A stretch of 64,000 nucleotides of DNA, from NCBI RefSeq assembly GCF_009601505.1, contig NZ_WITC01000090.1, forward strand, positions 33,187 through 97,186. Direction: 5' to 3'. This document shows, piece by piece, positions 8,745 through 17,508 of the stretch (within the stretch, counting starts at the first letter, position 1; each line of letters begins with the position of its first letter). This stretch comes from Sinorhizobium terangae (lineage in GTDB: Bacteria; Pseudomonadota; Alphaproteobacteria; Rhizobiales; Rhizobiaceae). Position numbers and translations under genes: made by a program. The notes beneath the pieces were generated by a model. The model ran no database searches and was not told where the DNA came from. It saw only the letters and a list, made by a program, of their open reading frames with translations.

Positions 8745-9320
8745 ATGGATAGTTCAATTCGCATTCATCCGGCCGTGGATGGCGGCGTCAAACCCGCGAG
8801 TCCGGATTTTGCCGGAGGCACGCTTGTTTGTGCCTGCACCGACAGGCCAGTCAAGGTCAGGATCGAGGGGCAGATTGCCCACAACCACGCTTGCGGCTGC
8901 ACCAAATGCTGGAAACCAAGCGGCGCCGATTTCTCCATTGTCGCGGTTGTTCCGCACGACAAGGTGACCGTGCTCGAGAACGGCGACAAGCTGCAAGTGG
9001 TCGACCCGTCCGCATTGATCCAGCGGCACGCCTGCAGGGAGTGCGGCGTTCATATGTATGGGCCGGTGGAACGGGAACATGCCTTCCAGGGGCTGGACTT
9101 CATTCACCCCGAACGCTTCCAGGAGTCGGGCTGGGCCCCCCCGGGCTTCGCAGCCTTCGTCTCCTCCATCATAGAATCGGGAGTCGACCCCAGCCGCATG
9201 GATGGCGTTCGGGCGCGCCTCAGGGAGCTGGGGCTGGAGCCCTATGATTGCCTGTCGCCAGCGCTGATGGACTATGTTGCCACCTGGGTCGCCAAGAAGT
9301 CGGGCGCCCTTCCGAGCTGA
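8745..9320 (+). CDS. gfa: S-(hydroxymethyl)glutathione synthase, formaldehyde-activating Gfa
   Basis: 191 residues of the Gfa/CENP-V family. Zinc-binding cysteines appear as [17 protein letters not shown] and [12 protein letters not shown], and the length matches full Gfa enzymes. Gfa is credited with condensing formaldehyde and glutathione in the first step of glutathione-linked formaldehyde oxidation, so it takes the product made by XoxF. The next enzyme (glutathione-dependent formaldehyde dehydrogenase) is not in the window. Start ATG 8745 has GGGAGGAG upstream. Confidence 0.94.
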   Translation: MDSSIRIHPAVDGGVKPASPDFAGGTLVCACTDRPVKVRIEGQIAHNHACGCTKCWKPSGADFSIVAVVPHDKVTVLENGDKLQVVDPSALIQRHACRECGVHMYGPVEREHAFQGLDFIHPERFQESGWAPPGFAAFVSSIIESGVDPSRMDGVRARLRELGLEPYDCLSPALMDYVATWVAKKSGALPS

Positions 9321-9610
9321 CCCGCGCAGCAGCCGTGTCAGCGCGCTGGCCAGGGAGCTGGCACGGCGCTGGCACGGCGCTTGGACGCATACTTCGCGGG
9401 TAGGAAGGACCAGCAGTTGCGCGCCCGCGCGACTGCCGTGGAACTATTGTTGCTTGCCCGCGGCGTGCTTGTGGGCGCCTGTCGCACAAACGGTCACCGC
9501 ACGACACAGGTCCATCAGACGAACCGCATCAGCGGGCGCGCCGAAAACGGGTTGAAGTCGGAGACCGGACGCACGATTCTTATGTCATCGGAATCGTGGA
9601 GGTCCACGTG
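9321..9610. other. Gap between gfa and ogt, no supported gene
   Basis: 290 bases. A short frame at 9381-9611 has no start site signal or recognisable domain. An 11-base unit (GCTGGCACGGC) is repeated in tandem at 9357-9378. The ribosome binding site of ogt (GGAGG near 9598) is at the right end. It might hold remnants of a degraded gene, but nothing can be named. Confidence 0.4.
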
Positions 9611-10162
9611 ATGCACCATTACCTCATCTTCGAAACGGTTGGCGGCTTCTGCGGCATCGCCTGGAACGACAACGGAATAACGCGCTTCCAGCTGCCGACA
9701 AAAGATGCCGCCGCGGCGGAGCGGATGCTGTTGCGCCGCCTCCCCAATGCCGAACCCGGCACGCCTACGCCCGACGTGCTTGAAGCAGTTGCGGCCGCGA
9801 AGCGCTACTTCGAGGGCCAGGAAACCGACTTCTCCGACATCAGGCTCGATCTCGCCGGGCAGGAAGCGTTTTTCAGGCAAGTTTATGCTGCAGCCCGGCG
9901 TGTCCGCTGGGGACAGACGACCACCTACGGCGCGTTGGCGAAGGAGCTCGGCGCCGGGCCGGAAGCGGCGCGCGACGTCGGCCAAGCCATGGCCAAGAAT
10001 CCGGTTCCACTGATTATTCCCTGCCACCGCGTCTTGGCGGCCGGCGGCAAGATCGGCGGTTTCTCGGCGCCGGGCGGTGCCACGGCAAAGACCCGCATGC
10101 TGGAGCTGGAGGGCGTCCATGTCGACCCGCCGCAGCCGGCGCAACAAACCTTCGGCTTCTAG
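9611..10162 (+). CDS. ogt: Methylated-DNA-protein-cysteine methyltransferase (O6-alkylguanine repair)
   Basis: 183 residues. The C-terminal DNA-binding and catalytic domain has VRWGQTTTYGALAKELG and the active site IIPCHRVL with acceptor Cys138. The N-terminal half is the divergent Ogt/Ada-C type domain. The protein moves alkyl groups from O6-methylguanine to its own cysteine and is then spent. ATG 9611 has TGGAGGTCC upstream. Presence beside formaldehyde genes may be chance; the gene has its own leader. Its stop codon forms the foot of the first intergenic hairpin. Confidence 0.95.
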   Translation: MHHYLIFETVGGFCGIAWNDNGITRFQLPTKDAAAAERMLLRRLPNAEPGTPTPDVLEAVAAAKRYFEGQETDFSDIRLDLAGQEAFFRQVYAAARRVRWGQTTTYGALAKELGAGPEAARDVGQAMAKNPVPLIIPCHRVLAAGGKIGGFSAPGGATAKTRMLELEGVHVDPPQPAQQTFGF

Positions 10163-10316
10163 CGCGGGATGAGGAAAAATGTGTACGGTTTTCCGCCCGC
10201 ATCCCGCGCTAACTTATTAGAATCGATCACATTTATGATTTTAGGTCGATCGGACCTAAAATCGGGATCTGATGTATGTCGCCCAAAAGTGTGCAGCGGT
10301 TTTGGGACAACGACAT
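10161..10316. repeat. Cluster of three intergenic hairpins of rhizobial type
   Basis: Three inverted repeats follow one another. 10161-10210 has perfect 11-base arms (AGCGCGGGATG/CATCCCGCGCT). 10237-10263 has perfect 11-base arms (GATTTTAGGTC/GACCTAAAATC) with a five-base loop. 10276-10316 has outer arms ATGTCG/CGACAT and inner CCCAAAA/TTTTGGG. The first and third share the inner pattern AAAA..GTGT..CGGTTTT, also present at 52104-52123. I recall such mosaics as common in Sinorhizobium intergenic regions. They may end ogt transcription. Confidence 0.65.
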
Positions 10317-10791
10317 GTATAAAAGCCATGGCCTACTGCACCGCATCCACTTTCGTCATTCCGCTTGAAGGCCAGGCATCCCGGCTTGCCCCGTCCAGCC
10401 GTCTACGCGGCCAAGTGAACGCCGTAGCTTGGATATCAGGCGGACCGAGCGATTTGCCGCATTAACCACAAATCCATGTAATCCGGGCGTTGACCTCCGT
10501 GAGCCTGTTAAAGTTTCATTAACGAAACTATAAGTTCAAAAACGAATAGGGACGAGAAGATTTGGAACTAAAAAATCTAGGTCTCTTGGAGATTGCATAC
10601 TATTCGACATCGAGGAATTGTATAAAATTTTAACGAGGGGAGCGTCTGCGCCACCATTGTATTCTCTCAGACTATTTATGTCTGTCTCGATTGATTTACC
10701 ATTTCAATGAAAACGCTCGACAGTTAACTCTTGCTGTCGATATCCCGTCTATATTTTTCCGCGTTGTCTGCGGACGTCAGAGTATCTCGTC
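10317..10791. promoter_or_regulatory. Long AT-rich leader upstream of the polysaccharide locus
   Basis: 475 bases without a supported gene, the most AT-rich long stretch in the window. It must carry the promoter of asnB and probably of the four-gene module. Small inverted repeats are visible: GTTTC/GAAAC around 10514 and TCGACAG/CTGTCGA at 10717-10740, 52 bases before the start codon. TATAAA near 10620 could be a -10 element but lacks a well-spaced -35. AT-rich leaders of this kind are typical of promoters silenced by MucR-type regulators in rhizobia; that reading is inference. Confidence 0.4.
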
Positions 10792-12729
10792 ATGTGTGGT
10801 TTTGGTGGCTATTTCGGCTCTGTTCCGGATGGAAGGGCTCTTCTTGAGAAGATGACGGTTGCGATTGCCCATCGCGGACCGGACGAACACGGTGCTTTCA
10901 CCGCGCCGCAGGCTGGTCTTGGCCATGTCAGGCTGTCGATCGTCGGCTTGGGCGATGGCCAGCAGCCGATGTCCGATGCCACGGGCGAACTGACGATCGC
11001 CTTCAACGGCGAGATCTTCAACTATGTCGAACTGCGCGACGAGCTTCGCACCAGAGGCCGCCGCTTCCGCACGTCCAGCGACACGGAAGTCATCCTCCAT
11101 CTCTACGATGAAATGGGCGAGGATTGCGTGTCCCGGCTCAACGGCGACTTCGCCTTTGCGCTGTGGGACAACCGTCGTCGGCGGATGCTGTTGGCGCGCG
11201 ACCGCATGGGCGTCAGGCCGCTGTTTTATGCGATGCGGGCGGGAACGCTCTATTTCGCCTCCGAGGTGAAGGCGCTCCTCCAAGTCCCAGGTATTCCCGC
11301 GGAGATCGACCCGATCGCGCTCGATCAGATTTTTACGCTCTGGGCGCCGATTGCGCCGCGCACGCCGTTCAAGGATATCTTTGAACTCGAACCGGCGAGC
11401 CTGATGGTTGCCGACGACCGCGGCGCAGCTACACGGACCTATTGGAACCTGGCATTTCCGGAGAGGGATGCGCGGTCGCGGGATATCGACGAAGGTGAGG
11501 CTGCCGAGGAACTGCGCGCGCTTCTGACCGATGCGACGCGCATCCGCATGCGGGCCGACGTCCCGGTCGGCGCCTACCTGTCGGGTGGCCTCGATTCGTC
11601 CATCGTGTCGGCGCTCGCTGTCGGCATGGCGCCGCAGGGCCTTCGAACCTTTTCCGTGACCTTCGACAGCGCCGAACATGACGAGAGCGCCTTCCAGCAC
11701 GAGATGGCTGCGGCACTCGGCACCGATCACAGGGCCGTTGCCTGCCATGCCGGCGACATTGCGAAGGTTTTTCCCGACGTCATCCGTTTTGCGGAGAGGC
11801 CGGTGCTTCGAACGGCGCCGGCCCCCCTGTACCAACTCTCCGGTCTTGTGCGCGATTCCGGCCTGAAGGTGGTGCTCACGGGGGAGGGGGCCGACGAAGT
11901 CTTCGCGGGCTACGACATCTTCAAGGAAGCGCGCGTGCGCCGCTTCTGCGGTCGGCAGCCCGGCTCCCAGATAAGACCGCACCTGTTCCGCAAGCTCTAC
12001 CCCTACCTCCCAGGCCTCAAGCAGCAGTCGTCCGAATATCTGGCGGCATTTTTCGGTGCCGGGAACGATCCGCTTGACGACCCGCTCTTTTCGCATCGCC
12101 CGCGGCTCAAGGGGACGGCGGCGACGAAAATGTTCTTCTCGGGCGATTTGCGCGCGAAGCTCGCGGGTTACGATGCGGCCGATGAACTCATTGGCCGCTT
12201 GCCCGAAGCCTTCGGTCGCTGGCATCCGCTGCATCAGGCGCAATATCTTGAAAGCCGTTTCCTTCTGCCGGGCTACATCCTTTCGAGCCAGGGCGACCGC
12301 ATGGCGATGGCCCATGGAGTCGAGGGTCGGTTCCCCTTCCTCGATCACCGTCTTGTCGAATTCGCGGCGGAACTGCCGCCGGAAATGAAGCTTAAGGGTC
12401 TGGTGGAGAAGCACATCCTGCGTGAGGCGACGAAGGATCTGTTGCCGCCTTCGATCGGCAAGCGGACCAAGCAGCCCTATCGCGCACCGGACAGCCATTC
12501 CTTCAGCGGCCGGGGCGAACTCGACTATGTGCGCACCGCCATGGGCGAAGAGGCGATCGCCGCCGGTGGCCTCTTCAACCCAAGCGCGGTGACGAAACTT
12601 TACGAGAAGTGCCGGGCACGCCCGGCTTCCGGCTTCCGCGACAACGCGGCGTTCGTCGGCATCCTGTCGACGCAACTGTGGCTGCAAACATTCACCGGCA
12701 CGAGCATCCGCGCGGCGGAAGCTGCCTAA
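10792..12729 (+). CDS. Asparagine synthetase B-type glutamine amidotransferase
   Basis: 645 residues. Cys2 (MCGFGGYF) is the N-terminal nucleophile of the glutaminase domain, supported by HRGPDEHG and FNGEIFNY. The synthetase domain starts near residue 255 with the ATP pyrophosphatase loop SGGLDSS (264-270), and EGADEVFAGYD follows. Glutamine-derived ammonia would be moved to a carboxylate activated as an adenylate. Rather than making free asparagine, AsnB paralogues in polysaccharide and carrier-protein clusters often amidate a specialised substrate; the ACP and ligase genes directly downstream favour that here. No clear Shine-Dalgarno precedes ATG 10792. Confidence 0.92.
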   Translation: MCGFGGYFGSVPDGRALLEKMTVAIAHRGPDEHGAFTAPQAGLGHVRLSIVGLGDGQQPMSDATGELTIAFNGEIFNYVELRDELRTRGRRFRTSSDTEVILHLYDEMGEDCVSRLNGDFAFALWDNRRRRMLLARDRMGVRPLFYAMRAGTLYFASEVKALLQVPGIPAEIDPIALDQIFTLWAPIAPRTPFKDIFELEPASLMVADDRGAATRTYWNLAFPERDARSRDIDEGEAAEELRALLTDATRIRMRADVPVGAYLSGGLDSSIVSALAVGMAPQGLRTFSVTFDSAEHDESAFQHEMAAALGTDHRAVACHAGDIAKVFPDVIRFAERPVLRTAPAPLYQLSGLVRDSGLKVVLTGEGADEVFAGYDIFKEARVRRFCGRQPGSQIRPHLFRKLYPYLPGLKQQSSEYLAAFFGAGNDPLDDPLFSHRPRLKGTAATKMFFSGDLRAKLAGYDAADELIGRLPEAFGRWHPLHQAQYLESRFLLPGYILSSQGDRMAMAHGVEGRFPFLDHRLVEFAAELPPEMKLKGLVEKHILREATKDLLPPSIGKRTKQPYRAPDSHSFSGRGELDYVRTAMGEEAIAAGGLFNPSAVTKLYEKCRARPASGFRDNAAFVGILSTQLWLQTFTGTSIRAAEAA

Positions 12730-12751
12730 AACAAGACAGGAAGGATGAGAC

Positions 12752-13018
12752 ATGACAGAAACGATCAAGGACAGCGTCAAGGCGTTCATCATCGAGAATT
12801 TTCTCTTCGGTGACACATCCTACGAACTCGCCGACACGGCATCGCTGATCGAGAACGACATCATAGACTCGACCGGCGTGCTGGAGCTCGTCGCTTTCAT
12901 CGAAGACCGCTTCGGCATCGCCATGACCGACGCCGATATCGTCCCGGCAAACCTCGACTCGCTCGCACGCATTTCCGCATTCATCGCGGCGAAGTCCGCA
13001 GTGCCGGTCTCGGCATAG
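12752..13018 (+). CDS. Acyl carrier protein
   Basis: 88 residues with the helical carrier fold and the phosphopantetheine site at Ser40 in NDIIDSTGVLEL, where DST replaces the usual DSL. It is a stand-alone specialised carrier, not the fatty acid AcpP, which would be encoded in a fab cluster. AGGAAGG lies upstream of ATG 12752. Its neighbours, an adenylate-forming ligase and an amidotransferase, suggest it is loaded with a small carboxylic or amino acid by the next gene's product. Confidence 0.92.
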   Translation: MTETIKDSVKAFIIENFLFGDTSYELADTASLIENDIIDSTGVLELVAFIEDRFGIAMTDADIVPANLDSLARISAFIAAKSAVPVSA

Positions 13019-13046
13019 ACAGCGACGGATTGGGGGCGCCACGCGC

Positions 13047-14594
13047 ATGCGGTTCGAGCAATTTTTGATCAGGAACGCCGGAGCAAACGGCGGCAAGGCG
13101 GCGCTCGTCACCGAGCGCAAACGGCTCAGCTATGAGGAGCTCGATGATCTCTCGACCCGCCTCGCCGCCGCCCTCGCTGCAAACGGCGTGAAGCGGAACG
13201 ACCGGGTTCTGGTCTTCATGGACAATTGCTGGGAGGCGGCGGTTTCGATCTTCGCGATCCTCAAGGCCGGCGCGACCTTCAGCCCGATCAACGCGTCGAC
13301 CAAGTCCGACAAGCTCGCCTATATCATCGGCGATTGCGACGCGGCGGCGATCCTCACCCAGGCCAAGTTGATGCCGATCGTCGCGGAGGCGCGCGACCTT
13401 CTGCCCGGCGCGCCGCCTTTCGTTGCTTCAACCGCGGTGCCGGGAGGCCGGACGCCGGAAGGAGCCGCTTCGTTCGAGGATTGTCTGGCGGCAGACCCTT
13501 CGCCCGTTCCCCACGGCGGCATCGATGTCGATCTCGCCATGCTGATCTACACCTCCGGGTCGACCGGCCGGCCGAAGGGGGTGATGATGACGCATCGAAA
13601 TATCGATGCGGCTTCGGAATCGATCACCACCTATCTGCGCAACACGCCCGATGACGTCATCCTCAACGTCCTGCCGCTCGCGTTCGACTACGGCCTCTAC
13701 CAGCTCTTGATGACGGTCCGGCTCGGGGCGACGCTCGTGCTCGAAAGATCCTTCGCCTTCCCGCAGGCGATCTTCGAGCGGATTCGCGCCGAAGGCGTGA
13801 CGGGCTTTCCCCTGGTGCCAACGATGGCGGCGATGATCCTGCAGATGCGCGATCTCGAGCCCGGCTTCCTGCCGAGCCTTCGCTATATCTCGAACACCGC
13901 CGCGGCGCTGCCGCCGGCCCATATCGCGCGTTTGCGAGAACTCTTCCCCTCTGCTCGGCTCTATTCCATGTACGGCCTGACGGAATGCAAACGCTGCACC
14001 TACCTGCCGCCTGAGGAACTGGATCGTCGGCCGGGATCGGTCGGCATCGCCATTCCCAACACGGAAGCCTTTGTCGTCGACGATGAGGGAAACCGGGTGC
14101 CGCCGGGCGTTCCTGGCGAACTGGTGATCCGCGGCCCGCATGTGATGCAGGGATACTGGCGCAACGACGCGGCGACCGAGCGCATGCTGCGGCCCGGCCC
14201 GAACCCGTGGGAAAAGGTGCTTTACACCGGAGATCTCTTCCGCACCGACGAGGAGGGCTTCCTCTATTTCGTCGGCCGCAAGGACGACATCATCAAGACG
14301 CGCGGCGAAAAGGTGGCGCCGAAGGAAGTCGAGACCGTGCTGCACGCCCATCCGGGAATTGCGGAAGCGGTCGTGATCGGTGTTCCTGATCCGGTGCTTG
14401 GGTCTGCGATCGGCGCGCTTGTCGTCCTTTCGGATCCGGCACTGAGCGAGAAGGACATCATTCGTCACTGCGCCCGCCATCTCGAGGATTTCATGGTGCC
14501 GAAGATCGTCGAATTCCGCACCGAACTCCCGAAGACCGATACCGGCAAGGTCAGCCGCAGGCTGGCGGCGGAAACATTGGAGCTTGCAGAATGA
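13047..14594 (+). CDS. AMP-forming acyl/aminoacyl ligase loading the carrier protein
   Basis: 515 residues of the ANL adenylate-forming superfamily. The P-loop is YTSGSTGRPKGVMMTH (about 168-183), the A5-like motif is YSMYGLTECK, and the A8 region is YTGDLFRTDEEGFLYFVGRKDD. The C-terminal catalytic lysine lies in PKTDTGKVSRR. Length fits stand-alone ligases such as DltA-like or acyl-CoA/ACP synthetases. The preceding gene encodes a carrier protein, so loading of that ACP is the natural reading. The substrate cannot be read from sequence. It overlaps the next gene by ATGA. Confidence 0.9.
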   Translation: MRFEQFLIRNAGANGGKAALVTERKRLSYEELDDLSTRLAAALAANGVKRNDRVLVFMDNCWEAAVSIFAILKAGATFSPINASTKSDKLAYIIGDCDAAAILTQAKLMPIVAEARDLLPGAPPFVASTAVPGGRTPEGAASFEDCLAADPSPVPHGGIDVDLAMLIYTSGSTGRPKGVMMTHRNIDAASESITTYLRNTPDDVILNVLPLAFDYGLYQLLMTVRLGATLVLERSFAFPQAIFERIRAEGVTGFPLVPTMAAMILQMRDLEPGFLPSLRYISNTAAALPPAHIARLRELFPSARLYSMYGLTECKRCTYLPPEELDRRPGSVGIAIPNTEAFVVDDEGNRVPPGVPGELVIRGPHVMQGYWRNDAATERMLRPGPNPWEKVLYTGDLFRTDEEGFLYFVGRKDDIIKTRGEKVAPKEVETVLHAHPGIAEAVVIGVPDPVLGSAIGALVVLSDPALSEKDIIRHCARHLEDFMVPKIVEFRTELPKTDTGKVSRRLAAETLELAE

Positions 14595-15598
14595 ACATCC
14601 GTCCGGACCAGGATAAATTTGTCTTCTCGGCCGAGGCCCTGAAGTTAGACGCGGCCGTGGAGACGGATCGCATCGTCGAAGGGCTGCGCGCGCAACTGCG
14701 CGGCATGCGCAAACGCGGTCTCGTGCTCGGCCTTTCCGGCGGCATCGATTCCAGTGTCTCGGTGGCGCTCGCCGTGCGCGCCGTCGGCGCGAAGAACGTC
14801 TTCTGTCTGTTCATGCCCGAAAACGACTCCGATCCGGAGAGCCTCCGCCTCGGCCGACTGGTGGCGGAAACCTTCGGCGTCGAGGCGGTCGTCGAGGACA
14901 TCGGCCCAACGCTCGCAGCGATGGGTTGCTACGAACGCCGCGATGCCTTCATCCGGGAGCTTGTTCCTGATTATGGGCCGGACTGGGCATCGAAGATCGT
15001 CATCGCCAATGCGCTTGAAGGCGATGGCTACAACATCTCCTCGCTGGTCGTCCAGGATCCGGAGGGAAAACAGACGAAGTTACGCATGCCGCCCTCGGTC
15101 TATCTCGGCATTGTTGCCGCGACCAACATGAAGCAGCGCACGCGCAAGCAGATCGAATATTATCACGCCGACCGGTTGAACTTCGCCGTTCTCGGAACCC
15201 CGAACAGGCTCGAATACGACCAGGGCTTTTTCGTCAAGAACGGTGACGGCGCGGCCGATGTCAAGCCGATCGCGCATCTTTACAAATCGCAGGTCTATGC
15301 GCTCGCCGCGCATCTCGACGTCCCTGAGGAGATCCGGCGCAGGCCGCCGACGACGGACACCTATTCGCTCGCGCAGACGCAGGAGGAGTTCTACTTTTCA
15401 CTGCCCTACGACCGCATGGACCTTTGCCTCTATGGTCTGAACAATGGCATCAGCGCCGAGGAGGTTGCCCGCGTGGCGCAACTGACGGCGATCCAGGTGG
15501 AGCGCGTCTGGGCGGATATCGCCGCCAAGCGCAAGGCGACGCGCTACCTGCACCTCGGGCCGCAGCTCGTTCAGCCAGTCGAGGAAATCGGCCACTGA
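14591..15598 (+). CDS. NAD synthase (NadE)-like ATP pyrophosphatase without glutaminase domain
   Basis: 335 residues of the NadE family. The PP-loop is SGGIDSS (49-55), and KLRMPPSVYLGIVAATNMKQRTRK and NRLEYDQGFFVKNGDGAADVKPIAHLYKSQ are NadE-like. The N-terminal nitrilase domain of glutamine-dependent NAD synthases is absent, so it would need free ammonia or a partner. Two roles are possible: an extra ammonia-dependent NAD synthase, or a recruited amide-forming enzyme acting with the AsnB-type protein on a carrier-bound or sugar substrate. ATGA overlap with the ligase argues for the second. The last gene of the first plus-strand operon. Confidence 0.85.
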   Translation: MNIRPDQDKFVFSAEALKLDAAVETDRIVEGLRAQLRGMRKRGLVLGLSGGIDSSVSVALAVRAVGAKNVFCLFMPENDSDPESLRLGRLVAETFGVEAVVEDIGPTLAAMGCYERRDAFIRELVPDYGPDWASKIVIANALEGDGYNISSLVVQDPEGKQTKLRMPPSVYLGIVAATNMKQRTRKQIEYYHADRLNFAVLGTPNRLEYDQGFFVKNGDGAADVKPIAHLYKSQVYALAAHLDVPEEIRRRPPTTDTYSLAQTQEEFYFSLPYDRMDLCLYGLNNGISAEEVARVAQLTAIQVERVWADIAAKRKATRYLHLGPQLVQPVEEIGH

Positions 15599-15661
15599 CC
15601 GGAATAGGGGCAGAGTTCTTTGATTCCACGCATCGTGCTTTCCGAAAATCGGGCCGATGCG

Positions 15662-16774
15662 CTAGTCAAAGCGACCACCGAACACACGGTTCCATTGTTC
15701 GCCTGCGAGCCCGTTCATGAAGCCTTGCGCGTTGCGGAAGGCTTCGACGAGTTCCTGGTCGCGGGAGTGGACGACGGTCGAGGCTGCATGGACGAAAGCA
15801 ATGCGGCGGCCAAGCATTGCTTCCAAGAGGGCAGGCTGCGTTCGCCCGCGCAGGCCCGCGACACCGCGCGCGGCCGCATGGTCGATGAGGCAGTCGACGA
15901 CCGGACCGGCCTGCCCCGGCGCGGCAAGGACCTGGAGCACCCGGGCGATGCCGCCGGCACGCACGTGGTAGAAAAACGCGCCCACCGGGGTGCCGCCGCG
16001 CGCGGTGACGGCGGCGAAGACCGGCTCGCCAAATTCCGGCTTCTCGACGGCATCCGCCAGCACGTGATCGAGTTGCCCCGGCGCCCAGTCGGGGCGCAAT
16101 GCAAACTGCGCCGTCAACCGTTCGAAGAGAGCGCCGAAGGCGTGCCGGTCGATATCGGCAACGTGCAAAGCCCCGCGGGCGGACGGGTCTTCCGCCAGCC
16201 CCGACCAGCGCAATCTGCCGCGGTCCATCCTGCTGCGATAAAGGTGATCGACCGAGCGCGCCAGTGGGCTTAGCAGGCGGGCCGGGCGGACACGGCTTGC
16301 AACGAGATCGAGCGCAAAGGCCGAAGGTCGGACGACCCGTATCCATTCGAGGCTGTATTGCGGAAGCGCGATGCCGCGCAGCTTCGTCCACATTTGCGTG
16401 GAAACTTCGCTTGCAGTCTCGCTGAAGGAAAGATCCTGCGGGCCGGCGAGAAAAGCCTTGAGGAGCCGCGCGCCGGCAAGCGGGTCACTCTCGTGCCCTT
16501 CGACCATCAGCGATCCGCAGATCGCGGCGCGCAACCGTCTGCCATTGAAGGTCATCGGCAAGGCATTCACGCCAACGAACCCGGAAACGCGCCCCCCGCC
16601 GTTGACATGGACGAGCGGCGAGATTTCCGGGTCGCATCCGGGCGATTCCAGGTAGAGCTGGCGGAGATAATCGATGAAGCCTGGCGGCGTGGTTTTCCCG
16701 TTGCGGAATACCTTCTGGAACAGCCCGGCAACCGCCGGAATGTCCGCCGCCTCCAAAGGACGGATATCGCTCAT
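15662..16774 (-). CDS. GNAT-like acyltransferase family protein (paralogue of 19033-20181)
   Basis: 370 residues. The N-terminus IRPLEAADIPAVAGLFQKVF is a typical GNAT opening; GRVSGFVGVNALPM and the later TPVGAFFYHVRAGG look like two GNAT half-domains in tandem. It shares its architecture and short motifs with the plus-strand protein at 19033-20181, including C-terminal LAGEQWNR against LASESWSR. Acyl transfer to an amino sugar or to a carrier-derived intermediate is plausible, the acceptor unknown. It starts in ATGA overlap with the upstream methyltransferase gene and is convergent with the NadE-like gene. Confidence 0.75.
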   Translation of the reverse strand: MSDIRPLEAADIPAVAGLFQKVFRNGKTTPPGFIDYLRQLYLESPGCDPEISPLVHVNGGGRVSGFVGVNALPMTFNGRRLRAAICGSLMVEGHESDPLAGARLLKAFLAGPQDLSFSETASEVSTQMWTKLRGIALPQYSLEWIRVVRPSAFALDLVASRVRPARLLSPLARSVDHLYRSRMDRGRLRWSGLAEDPSARGALHVADIDRHAFGALFERLTAQFALRPDWAPGQLDHVLADAVEKPEFGEPVFAAVTARGGTPVGAFFYHVRAGGIARVLQVLAAPGQAGPVVDCLIDHAAARGVAGLRGRTQPALLEAMLGRRIAFVHAASTVVHSRDQELVEAFRNAQGFMNGLAGEQWNRVFGGRFD

Positions 16775-17508
16775 TCGCCGCGTCCTTCGAATGCGTTGAC
16801 CGCGCTCTCGCCAGCGCGTCTCTGCACCAGTGCGACGCGTGGTTTGCCTGCTGCGTCGGTGGCAAATGTCACGGCACCATAGGCCTTGGTCCGGGCGAGA
16901 AGTGCTGCCGCCTGCCGTTCCTGTCCTTCTCCGAACTCGAACAGCAACCAGCCGCCCGGCTTCAGAAAGGCAATGGCGTCGCGCACCAGGCGTTGATGGA
17001 TGGATATGCCATAGGGACCGCCGTCGAAGGCTTCGCGCGGCTCGGTTGCCAGAAGATGGGCGCTGTCGCCTTCGAGATGCGATGTCGAGATGTAGGGCGG
17101 ATTGCAGACGATCAAGTCGACCGCGCCTTCCAGCTCCTCGCCCTCGAGCGCCGCGAAAAGGTCGCCCTGCCGGATGGTCACGCGCTCCTGAAGGGCAAGA
17201 CGCTCGACGTTGCGGCGAGCAAGCGCCACCGTGCTGTCGGTCAGATCCGCGCCCCAGACGCGTGCGGAAGGAATGTCGGCCGCGATGCCGAGCGCAAGGT
17301 TACCCGAGCCGCAGCACATGTCGATGACTGTCGCCTGCCCGGCATGATCGCGAAGGATGGCGGCGGCACGGCGCCCGAGGAGTTCTGTTTCCTCCCTTGG
17401 CACCAGGACGTCCGGCGCCAGCTCGAGTTCGACGTCCATAAACCGGACGAGGCGAACCGAGGGGGCGCCTGCCTGATTACCGTGCAAATGATCGTGGCCC
17501 TGCTGCAC
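16771..17508 (-). CDS. HemK/PrmC-like N5-glutamine-type methyltransferase lacking the N-terminal domain
   Basis: 245 residues. SAM-binding motif I is IDMCCGSGNLALG (63-75) and the NPPYIS catalytic motif of HemK/PrmC enzymes is at 136-141. VPREETE, which lies near residue 85-90 in PrmC, is at 36-42 here, so the helical release-factor-binding domain is missing. It is therefore probably not the housekeeping release factor methyltransferase but one acting on another amide, amine or hydroxyl group. GTG 17508 has AAGGAG seven bases upstream. Paired by ATGA with a GNAT-like gene in a polysaccharide locus. Confidence 0.82.
   Translation of the reverse strand: MQQGHDHLHGNQAGAPSVRLVRFMDVELELAPDVLVPREETELLGRRAAAILRDHAGQATVIDMCCGSGNLALGIAADIPSARVWGADLTDSTVALARRNVERLALQERVTIRQGDLFAALEGEELEGAVDLIVCNPPYISTSHLEGDSAHLLATEPREAFDGGPYGISIHQRLVRDAIAFLKPGGWLLFEFGEGQERQAAALLARTKAYGAVTFATDAAGKPRVALVQRRAGESAVNAFEGRGE

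Noticed and set aside
9381-9611. Possible small gene between gfa and ogt
   Set aside because: No ribosome binding site, leader or motif, and it runs into the ogt leader.
10777-12816. 679-residue minus-strand frame opposite asnB
   Set aside because: It mirrors the codon positions of a clear AsnB gene, has no recognisable domain and no upstream signal.
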